In this document: piece by piece, positions 16,482 through 24,800 of the stretch
Position numbering within the stretch: the stretch's first letter is position 1
Layout: every line of letters starts with the position of its first letter
Assembly: GCA_910574915.1 (NCBI GenBank)
Contig: CAJTCR010000057.1
Span: 1-32,933 of the forward strand
Source: Eubacteriaceae bacterium
Lineage (GTDB): Bacteria > Bacillota > Clostridia > Lachnospirales > Lachnospiraceae
DNA: 32,933 nt
Direction: 5' to 3'
Notes under the pieces: model-generated
Databases searched by the model: none
Told to the model about the DNA's origin: nothing
What the model saw: the letters and a program-made list of their open reading frames with translations, nothing else
Translations under genes and position numbers: made by a program

Positions 16482-18602
16482 ATGCAGTTAGTCATAGCGG
16501 AAAAACCGAGTGTAGCAAGGAGCATTGCGGAGGTAATCGGCGCAACGGAAACCAGTGACGGATATATGGAAGGGAATGGTTATGTTGTGAGCTGGTGCGT
16601 GGGGCATTTGGTGGAGCTGGCACAGCCGGAAAGCTACGGGGAGCAGTGGAAAAAATGGACGTATGAGAGCCTGCCCGTCAGGCCAGAAACATGGCAGTAT
16701 GAAGTGAAGCCAGACACAAAAGCGCAGTATGATGTGCTTTATCAGTTGATGCACAGGGAGGACGTTTCGGCTACAATCTGCGCCACTGACGCAGGACGGG
16801 AGGGAGAGCTTATCTTCCGCCTTGTGTATGAAATGGCGGGCTGTGACAAGCCGATCAAACGCCTGTGGATTTCCTCAATGGAGGAAAGCGCAATCCGTGA
16901 AGGGTTTGAGAATTTACAGCCGGGGAGTGATTATGATAACCTGTACCATTCCGCACTGTGCAGGCAGGAAGCGGACTGGCTTGTGGGCATCAACGGTACA
17001 AGGCTGTTTACGGTTTTATATGGCGGAAAGGTTTTAAAGGTGGGGCGGGTACAGACACCCACCCTTGCGATGTTAGTAGACCGGGAAGCAAAGATTATGA
17101 ATTTCCAGAAGGAAAAATATTACATGGCGCATATTCTGATGGATGGGATGGATGCCGCCACTGGGCGCATGGATGATAAGAATAAAGCGGATGAGATTGC
17201 GGGGGCTTGCCGGGACGGGCAGGCTCTCACAACGTCCGTTGTGAAAGAGGAAAAAGCGGTCATGCCGCCGAAGCTCTATGACCTTACCACGCTCCAGAGG
17301 GATGCGAACCGCTTGTTCGGGTTTACCGCAAAGCAGACCTTAGAGTACACACAGAGCCTTTATGAGAAAAAGTTAGCCACATATCCGAGGACGGACAGCC
17401 AGTTCTTATCCGATGACATGGGGCAGACCGCAGAGGGCGTGATTGAAGCGGTGTTCAGTTGCCTGATGTTTGAGGAAAACAGGGTTTCCAGACCGGACAT
17501 AAAGCGGATTCTGAACAGTAAAAAAGTGACAGACCACCACGCTATTATCCCCACAATGGAGATAGCGAAAGCTGACCTTACGGCACTGCCGGAAACGGAG
17601 CGTAAAATCCTGTCTTTGGTTGCGAACCGCCTGTTATGCGCTACCGGGGAAAAGCATCTGTATGAAACAGTCAAGGCAGAGTTTTCCTGTGGCGGACATA
17701 CTTTTGCGGTTTCCGGGAAGTCCGTCACGCATAACGGGTGGAAGTCCTTTGAGGATGCCTTTAAGCGTTCCTTTAAAATCTCCGGGAATCAGGAGGAAGA
17801 AAAAGAGGAAAAGAAGCTGCCGGAACTGTCGGAGGGACAGGCATTTGACGGTGTGCAGACGAAAGTAAGCGAGCATTTCACTTCCCCGCCGAAGCACTTT
17901 ACGGAAGATTTATTATTATCGGCAATGGAACGTGCCGGGGCGGAAGATATGGGCGATGACGTGGAGAGGAAAGGCTTGGGTACGCCTGCGACAAGGGCAG
18001 ACATCATTGAGAAGTTAGTCAAGGACGGGTTTGTGAAGCGTGAGAAAAAGCAGATCATACCAACAGAGGACGGAATGAAGCTGATTACGGTGCTGCCGGA
18101 CATGGTGAAGTCCCCGAAACTTACCGCCGATTGGGAAAATGCCCTGACACTGGTAGCGAAAGGGGAGCTTTCTATGGAGGATTTCATGGCGGACATTGAA
18201 AACATGGTGTCGGAACTGATACACACTTACCATGAGGTCAGTGACGAGCAGAAAAAGATGTTCGCACAGGAGCAGGCGGCTCTTGGGGTATGCCCGAACT
18301 GCGGAGGTCAGGTGGTAAAGGGAAAATTCGGCGCTTACTGCGTGAAAAAATGCGGTATGAACGTGAGCCGGGTAATGGGAGCTGTCCTTACCGATGCACA
18401 GGTGAAGGATATGCTTGCCGGGAAGAAAATCCTGTTAAAAGGGTTAAAAAGCAAGGCGGGCAAGCCCTATGATGCCTATATTATTCCGAGTGGGACGGAA
18501 GAATACCATTACACCAAAGACGAGGCAGAAAAAAGCGGGGTACAGTTTAAGTTTGTCATGGAGTTTCCGAAAAAGAGATCTTCTGGCGGGAAGAAAAAAT
18601 AA
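16482..18602 (+). CDS. topB: DNA topoisomerase III
   Basis: The 706-residue type IA topoisomerase starts with the Toprim motif VIAEKPSVAR, carries the acidic triad region ATDAGREGE near residue 100, the active-site tyrosine in YPRTDSQF near residue 300, and a C-terminal zinc-ribbon-like part CPNCGGQVVKG near residue 603. It relaxes and decatenates single-stranded-region DNA, probably helping strand processing during transfer or replication of the ICE. The ATG directly follows the DUF4366 stop. Such topB genes are standard in this ICE family. Confidence 0.94.
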   Translation: MQLVIAEKPSVARSIAEVIGATETSDGYMEGNGYVVSWCVGHLVELAQPESYGEQWKKWTYESLPVRPETWQYEVKPDTKAQYDVLYQLMHREDVSATICATDAGREGELIFRLVYEMAGCDKPIKRLWISSMEESAIREGFENLQPGSDYDNLYHSALCRQEADWLVGINGTRLFTVLYGGKVLKVGRVQTPTLAMLVDREAKIMNFQKEKYYMAHILMDGMDAATGRMDDKNKADEIAGACRDGQALTTSVVKEEKAVMPPKLYDLTTLQRDANRLFGFTAKQTLEYTQSLYEKKLATYPRTDSQFLSDDMGQTAEGVIEAVFSCLMFEENRVSRPDIKRILNSKKVTDHHAIIPTMEIAKADLTALPETERKILSLVANRLLCATGEKHLYETVKAEFSCGGHTFAVSGKSVTHNGWKSFEDAFKRSFKISGNQEEEKEEKKLPELSEGQAFDGVQTKVSEHFTSPPKHFTEDLLLSAMERAGAEDMGDDVERKGLGTPATRADIIEKLVKDGFVKREKKQIIPTEDGMKLITVLPDMVKSPKLTADWENALTLVAKGELSMEDFMADIENMVSELIHTYHEVSDEQKKMFAQEQAALGVCPNCGGQVVKGKFGAYCVKKCGMNVSRVMGAVLTDAQVKDMLAGKKILLKGLKSKAGKPYDAYIIPSGTEEYHYTKDEAEKSGVQFKFVMEFPKKRSSGGKKK

Positions 18603-18615
18603 GGGAGGAAGAAAG

Positions 18616-18951
18616 ATGTTTACAACCGGGGATAAGTTATTAAACGTGATGAAAGAGGAAGAAATCAGCATTATGGAGCTTTCCAGAATGTCGGGAGTGC
18701 CGGAGAGGACAATTATGGATATTCTGGCGGGTATCAGGGAGCCGGAACTTGGCGTGGTATGCAGGATTGCGGACGGGCTTGGTATCTGCGTCCATGAGCT
18801 TCGTGCCGATGAGGAACAGTATGCCATATCCGTACAGAAGGATACCCTTGCAAAGCTGATCGTGGTCAGTGAGATAAACGGTGTGGAGCTGGAGGAACTG
18901 ATACATACCATTTTAGAAAAGGGCATTGAGGAACATGGTTTCTATGAATGA
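18616..18951 (+). CDS. XRE-like helix-turn-helix regulator
   Basis: The 111-residue protein has an N-terminal HTH (LNVMKEEEISIMELSRMSG, then ERTIMDILAG) and a small C-terminal helical part ending ELIHTILEKGIEEHGFYE. GGGAGG (18603-18608) precedes ATG 18616, which is preferred over the longer in-frame reading that lies in topB. It is the last gene of the transfer operon before a strong hairpin; control of ICE genes is plausible but its target cannot be seen. Confidence 0.78.
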   Translation: MFTTGDKLLNVMKEEEISIMELSRMSGVPERTIMDILAGIREPELGVVCRIADGLGICVHELRADEEQYAISVQKDTLAKLIVVSEINGVELEELIHTILEKGIEEHGFYE

Positions 18952-18975
18952 TAAAAATTTAATATAGTCTGCTGA

Positions 18976-19017
18976 AAATAGACTGTAAAGCATTTAAAAA
19001 TGTTTTACAGTCTATTT
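18976..19017 (+). terminator. Long hairpin at the operon/cargo boundary
   Basis: An 18-bp stem (18976-18993 with 19000-19017, one G-T pair) closes a 6-nt loop TTAAAA; its 5' arm begins AAATAGACTGTAAA and the 3' arm ends in ATTT. It lies 25 bp after the HTH stop and 9 bp before a strong promoter. It should end the transfer-operon transcript and insulate the cargo unit. Confidence 0.65.
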
Positions 19018-19025
19018 AGAAGTGG

Positions 19026-19054
19026 TTGAGATTTATGTGGATAGAGGATATAAT
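19026..19054 (+). promoter_or_regulatory. Strong sigma-A-type promoter of the nuclease operon
   Basis: TTGAGA (19026-19031), a 17-nt spacer and perfect TATAAT (19049-19054). The first nuclease gene starts 46 bp further on, preceded by GGGAG. Confidence 0.75.
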
Positions 19055-19100
19055 TAGAAAAGGTTGTGTTTTTATGTAGATATAAGGGAGATTGTAAAAG

Positions 19101-20372
19101 ATGAATTTATTCGAAAAAGGGGAAACTACATCAAGTTTTAGGGCTATATCTGATAATATTAGAAATGAAATAAATAAATTGACAAATGCAGAAATATGTA
19201 ATACCGATTTGGGGGACTTGGCAGAGTATTATGTTGCAAAGTATCAAATTGAAGAAATCCAGATATTTACGGAAAACATAACGAAAGAGCTTACCGAAAC
19301 AAAAATACAAAGATATAATCAGTTTTATCGCCCTGGATATAGTGAATTTGGTTCTCAGTATCATATGATAGATGGCTATAAAATTACTTTTACAATTCCT
19401 TTTGATGGCGATAAAGATTTATTGGATTTAAGACCGTCAACTTTTTATATGCAAAGTTTTCCGGTTGACAGGGTAATAGCACCAACTGATGATGATTATG
19501 GGAAAATTATATTTTCTCTGGAGTATGCAAAGAGTGAATTGCAAAGAAGCGAGAATAGTAATGAGATTGTTCAAAAAGGGTTTCAGCGGGAAATAGATAC
19601 ATATTTTAAGACAATAGAAACGATAAATAAAGAAGTGCGGAATTATAATAATGGCTTGCAAAATATTATAGAAAAGTATTTGGAAGCAAGATTGCAAAAG
19701 GCAAATGATTATTTACAAATGAGGGAGAGGTTAGAGCTTCCATTAAAAATAAATGCTAATGCTCCTAATACAAAACCTATTGTTCTAAAAAAGGCAAAGA
19801 AGAAAAAAGAAGTATCTTTTCCAAATAGAAAAGAGCCTGAAAAAAATTATGAGATTTCAGATGCGCATTATGTGAATATAAAGAGTATTATTTCATTAGC
19901 GTGTGTATCTATGGAAAAGACTGCTCGCACTTTTAGTAAGTTGTTAGAGGAAGAATTGCGAGATATTATTTTATCAAACTTGAACACACATTATCAGGGT
20001 ACAGCTTCAGGGGAAACTTTTAATAAGGTTGGAAAAACTGACATCTATATTCCATTTGATAATAAGGCGGCATATGTAGCTGAATGTAAAATTTGGCATG
20101 GCAGTAAAAAATTTGTTGAAGCAATAGACCAGTTATGCAGTTATACAACTTGGAGAGAAACAAAAACATCACTTATAATTTTTAATAAGGAAAATAAAGA
20201 TTTTGAATCGCTGCTTGATAACATAGATCAGGCTTTGAACGCATCAAATAGGTGTAAAAATATCATTCGACTTGAACATAATCAGTGGCAAGGTATTTTT
20301 TCTAAGGAGTCTGATTCAAAAGATACATTGACGATTAATGTAATGGTATATGATTTATATATTAAGCAATAA
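19101..20372 (+). CDS. PD-(D/E)XK nuclease-like protein of unknown family
   Basis: I do not recognise the full protein. Of its 423 residues, the first 120 or so are a mixed alpha/beta region, about 150-235 look coiled-coil, a Lys-rich linker (LKKAKKKKEVSF) follows, and the C-terminal third carries a nuclease signature: GKTDIYIPF, with the Asp near 314, and AECKIWHG, with the Glu-x-Lys near 328-330. That D-x13-ExK pattern is the catalytic core of restriction-type nucleases; LIIFNKE fits a later core strand. It lies in an AT-rich unit with its own promoter and with an HNH gene directly downstream (59-bp gap), both framed by hairpins. A defence role is inferred from this context. Codon use is much more AT-rich than its neighbours, a sign of transfer. 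Confidence 0.72.
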   Translation: MNLFEKGETTSSFRAISDNIRNEINKLTNAEICNTDLGDLAEYYVAKYQIEEIQIFTENITKELTETKIQRYNQFYRPGYSEFGSQYHMIDGYKITFTIPFDGDKDLLDLRPSTFYMQSFPVDRVIAPTDDDYGKIIFSLEYAKSELQRSENSNEIVQKGFQREIDTYFKTIETINKEVRNYNNGLQNIIEKYLEARLQKANDYLQMRERLELPLKINANAPNTKPIVLKKAKKKKEVSFPNRKEPEKNYEISDAHYVNIKSIISLACVSMEKTARTFSKLLEEELRDIILSNLNTHYQGTASGETFNKVGKTDIYIPFDNKAAYVAECKIWHGSKKFVEAIDQLCSYTTWRETKTSLIIFNKENKDFESLLDNIDQALNASNRCKNIIRLEHNQWQGIFSKESDSKDTLTINVMVYDLYIKQ

Positions 20373-20431
20373 TGATGTTTTGATAATTTGTAACAGAGAT
20401 ATTTGGATTTAATATTTACAAAGGAGTTGCA

Positions 20432-21667
20432 ATGGCAAAAAGAGATAATTGTGTTTATTGTGGAAAGCCTATTATTAAGAGAAGTAGAGAACATATTATA
20501 CAAAACGCACTTGGTGGATTGTATGAATCAGAGGATATATGCTGTGATGAGTGTAATAACTGTGTCATTAGTAAAAAAATAGATGTACCTTTTACAAGAA
20601 CTTTTAACCCTATAATTACTCAAATTGATAACTTTACGAAAACAAATAATAAAAAATCACAGCCAACTTGTACTGGAAAGGCAATATATGAAAATAATGT
20701 TTACGATGTTATTATTAAAAACGGAAAAGTAGTTGCTTGTCCCCAAATAAGCAAGAAATTGAAATGTAATATTGCTAAATTGAACTTTGAAATATTAGCA
20801 TATGATTTTCCGATTGAAAATATTTCGTTCAAAAATGGAATTTGTAAAATAGCCTTTAATTTCGCATTGGAAAAAGGTATAGATTTTAGTCTGTTGAGCA
20901 AGGGAGTAGAGGTACAAAAAAATGGTGAAAAAGTGGAAAATGTTTTGTTTAGGTTTCCAGTTATACCATTTGTGACATTAAATCCAATGGATAAATATAT
21001 TGAGTTAGATACAAAAATGGAATTGTATCATAATCTAATTCTTTTTAGCCAAGGTAATATGCTATGGTGCTATGTAGACTTATTCAATACATTTCAATAT
21101 TATGTACTTTTATCTGATGAATGGGATATTGAGGATTTAGTGCTTGAAACATATTTGCAACTTCTTCAAAAAATTGATCGTACAATACCAAAGTTTTACA
21201 TAAGAAAACCCAAACATATTCTTCTTTATGCATCATATTATAATGTAGAGCCTTGTATTGATTTGGAAGAATTTAAGAAGCGTGTAGAAGTAGCAATTCA
21301 AAAAGAATCGTTGAAGAAAGATATGTCGGATGTGATTTCAGCCAAGTTGGGAAGCGACTATTTTAATCTGGATAAATTGATAGATTTAGAAAAAGAGGAT
21401 GCAAGGTTATATTTAAAGAATGAGATGGGATTTCAATTAAATAGTTTACGATTATATTTTGATGAAGACGATAAATTAAAGGATAGCACATTTCGACAAG
21501 TTACTTGCACATCTTCAGGTAATGAAGTTGTGTCTTATCCGCTACTTATTGATAGCCTTGTAAGGGAAGATGCGATTAATATACGCTACTATACTTATAG
21601 AAAATTTGAAAGAATAAATGCTTTTTTAGCGGGTATTGATAAAGTAAGATTAGAAGATGATGACTAA
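20432..21667 (+). CDS. HNH endonuclease-like protein (HNH_5 type)
   Basis: The 411-residue protein begins with a zinc-finger nuclease signature: C7-x2-C10, then REHIIQNALGG (E20-H21, N25), then C38DEC41 followed by NNC and KKID. This order fits HNH_5-type endonucleases. The remaining 350 residues match nothing I know; they look globular, with repeated short beta and helical segments. AAGGAG stands 5 nt before the ATG. It is transcribed with the PD-(D/E)XK gene and followed by a terminator, so the two probably act together; one may sense and the other cut, or both may cut. The pair is AT-rich and foreign to the backbone. Confidence 0.72.
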   Translation: MAKRDNCVYCGKPIIKRSREHIIQNALGGLYESEDICCDECNNCVISKKIDVPFTRTFNPIITQIDNFTKTNNKKSQPTCTGKAIYENNVYDVIIKNGKVVACPQISKKLKCNIAKLNFEILAYDFPIENISFKNGICKIAFNFALEKGIDFSLLSKGVEVQKNGEKVENVLFRFPVIPFVTLNPMDKYIELDTKMELYHNLILFSQGNMLWCYVDLFNTFQYYVLLSDEWDIEDLVLETYLQLLQKIDRTIPKFYIRKPKHILLYASYYNVEPCIDLEEFKKRVEVAIQKESLKKDMSDVISAKLGSDYFNLDKLIDLEKEDARLYLKNEMGFQLNSLRLYFDEDDKLKDSTFRQVTCTSSGNEVVSYPLLIDSLVREDAINIRYYTYRKFERINAFLAGIDKVRLEDDD

Positions 21668-21712
21668 TATTACAAATGAAAGTTATTTTATAATAAATAT
21701 TATATTTAAAGT

Positions 21713-21745
21713 AGCACTTAGGAGAAATCTTAGGTGCTTTTCTTA
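21713..21745 (+). terminator. Terminator of the nuclease operon
   Basis: AGCACTTA (21713-21720) pairs with TAGGTGCT (21731-21738), one G-T pair, 10-nt loop, followed by TTTCTT. It lies 46 bp after the HNH stop and closes the cargo unit. Confidence 0.65.
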
Positions 21746-21778
21746 TATGAAAAATCCGAGGAAAGGAGCAGACAGAAA

Positions 21779-21829
21779 TTGAATAAAGTTTACCGTCACT
21801 GGTGGCAATGGCTTATGAACGAACCATAG
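21779..21829 (+). CDS. Short leader peptide before the giant gene (TTG start)
   Basis: A 16-codon frame, read MNKVYRHWWQWLMNEP with TTG as start, has AAGGAG (21763-21768) 10 nt upstream and ends 49 bp before the giant gene. The Trp-rich peptide (three Trp in 16 residues) could be a regulatory leader. A similar arrangement is seen at 32601. No homology is known to me. Confidence 0.35.
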   Translation: MNKVYRHWWQWLMNEP

Positions 21830-21878
21830 CCGCCTTTTTTATTGTCCAAAAACAATAAACAGGAAATGGAGGATTGCC

Positions 21879-24800
21879 ATGAGAAAATATGACGTAATTT
21901 CCGCACTCTCCGAAGAAACATCAAAGAGGGTAACGAGAAATGAAGAAAGCTGGAAGAAATATTTGAACACAACATCAAGGCTCTACAAATACCCGTTCAA
22001 AGACCAGCTCCTTATCTATGCCCAAAGACCGGACGCCACAGCCTGCGCTTCCATAGAGATATGGAATGAAAAAATGCACTGTTGGGTAAACAAGGGCGCA
22101 AAGGGGATAGCACTTCTTGACGAAGAAGGGAGTCCCTACACCGGACTGCGGTACGTCTTTGATATATCGGATGTGCATAAGGCAAGGCGCATCGGGCGTT
22201 TCCCCAAGCTTTGGGAGATGAGGGAGGAACATCAGGAAGCGGTTCTGAACCGTCTGGAAGGGATTTACGGGGATACCAACAAAGAAGCAGGATTTACGGA
22301 CAGGATCAGGGAGATTGCTTCCCGGATTGCGCAGGACTGTTATGGGGAGCTTGCTTCGGATATGGAATATCTGAAAGAGGGGAGTTTTCTGGAGGAACTG
22401 GACGAACTGAATATCGCTGTTCGTATCCGGGAAACGCTGGCGGACAGCATCGCCTACACCGTCTTAAAGCGGTGCGGCATGGAAGATGTGGAGCTGGCAG
22501 AGGAAATCCAGTTCCCCTATATCCATGAGTTTAATACAATCGAAACCCTGTCGCACATCGGTGACAGCATATCCGATTTATCCAAACCTGTGCTTATGGA
22601 GATTGGCAAAGCAATCGGGGCGTATGACAGGGAAATCGCCGGAAAGGAAGCATCAAGAAATTTTGCCGAAAAAGGACTTGCAAATACCTCTGGCACACGC
22701 TATAATGCTTTAAAGCGTGAAAGCAAAGCAGAGGACGTACAACTTACCACACAGACCGGGAACGCCGGGGAAAGGGGAAATAATAATGAATCTGACCTAC
22801 GAGAAGAACGGGGATTACATGATACCGATGTTGAAGATGGACGAGCAGCCGGAGGGGACGCTCACGAAATACGGATTGATGAGGAAGAATTACTTACAGG
22901 AACACAAGAAGGGGATTTACACCGGGCTTCTGCTGAAAGGGAAGCTGAAAGAGCATCTTCTGACCATTCAGGAGCAAGCGGAGCAGAGGATGGAACTGCT
23001 GACCGGGCAGATGATGAAGCAGGAGGGAGTGACGGAGAAACTCAAGGCGGAGAACCAGATGCTCTGGGTTCAGAAGGTGAACAGCATCAGGCACTCGGCG
23101 GAGGAAATCGTGCTGAAAGAGCTGGTATACAGCCTGTAAGTGAAGAAGCAACTGAAAAAATTGAAAATAAGGAACTGACAGAGCCGGGTAATGGAGAAAG
23201 TGCATTATCCGGTTTTTCTTTGTCTGGTGAGGAAATCATTAACAGGCATTGGGCAAAAATTGAAAAGGGCATTTTGCAGTTTGATGAGTTTATGGTGCAT
23301 AAATGCCCGGACATTGCCGGGGTAATGCTTTTCGAGCCGGATAAGGACAAACAGACGGAATACATCAAAAACAGTTACAGGCATGGGGAATATACAGAGT
23401 TTTATGTAGGGGAAGAAAGAGCCGGGTACAGGGCAGACGAAAGCGGCATGACGCTTTGGAGTGGAACATACCAGAACCGGAAGGCGGAAGCGGTTATATC
23501 ATGGGAAGATGTGAGAAACAGCATCGCCTTTTACATGGAAAAGGGCGAATATCTGAAAGAGGGGCAGATACCGCAGTGGGAAGAACCGAAGGAAACGGAA
23601 GTTTACCAGCAGCTTAGTTTATTCCCTACGATAGAGGAACAGATCGGCACGATAGAAGCGGCGCAGGCAGGAGAGAAATATATCATGCCCGCCGCTTTTT
23701 CTCTGCCAAAGGAGCAGCTCGAAGCCATTTTACGCACAGGGGGCGGAAGGGATAACAGCAGGAGCCGCATTTATGCCAAGTACCGGCAGGGCAAAACGCC
23801 GGAGGAAATGGCGGAGTTTCTGAAAAATGAGTACCGGACTACCGGGAAAGGCTTTGATTTTGGCAGCAATCCCATTTCCGTCTGGTTCAACGAATCCGGC
23901 ATGAGCATCGGCTACGGGATGTCCGCAAAGGAAAACCCGGTTGCGGTGATGGGCTGGCAGGAAATAGAGGGCGTTGTCCGTTCTTTGGTGGAGAATGGCT
24001 CTTACATGGGCGCAAATGAAGTGTTCCTTGTGGATGCGGTGGAACGCCAGAGGGTGTCAAATGACCTGTTCAATTTCTTCCGGGACGGTATCGGGGAAAT
24101 CCCGGAGAACATACCGATTAAGACTTACAACCACCCGGAGAGCATGACAAACCTCTGCGAGCTTTTATCCACACAGGAGGGGCGTGATGTCGTTGCCGGG
24201 GAGCTTTCCCACGCAAAAGAGCAGATTGACGCCGGAGAAAAGCAGATAAGATGGCGGTATGTAAAAAAGCCGGAGCATCTGCTTTCAGAGATTGCGGATT
24301 TAAGCACAGAGAAAACGGAATACCCGGTACAGGACAGCGTGGAGGTGCTGCATGAGGACTTTATCACGCAGGATGAGATAGATGAACGTCTGACGGGCGG
24401 CAGTAACTATCATCATGGGCAGTTCCGTATCTATGAGTATTTCATGGAGGGGCATGATAAGAAAGAAAACATTGCCTTCCTTAAAAATGAATACGGGACG
24501 GGCGGCGGCTCTCCCGCCCTAATCGGTTCAGACCGGGGCGATGAATGGCACGATTCTAAAGGAATTAAATTGGGGAAAGGCAGGATAGGCGATCCATACG
24601 CAAAGGTGCTTTTAAAATGGAACGTGGTGGAGAAGCGCATCAGAGAGCTTGTCAATGCGGATAAATACCTTACGCCGAAGGGGAAAGAAGCCTTTGCACA
24701 GTACAAAAAAGAGCAGGCGGAAGAAGCCATGCGCCGGGAGCAGGAAAAGCTGGAGCATGGTATCCGGGTGGAGTGCAAAGATGCCATAGAAAAAGCGATT

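Noticed and set aside
18952..21878. CRISPR array or tRNA genes in the AT-rich region
   Set aside because: No spaced repeats or cloverleaf-like sequence seen; the AT-rich stretch is filled by two genes.
22211..22713. Extra open frames inside the giant gene upstream of tnpV
   Set aside because: They have no ribosome site or family pattern, unlike the TnpV frame.
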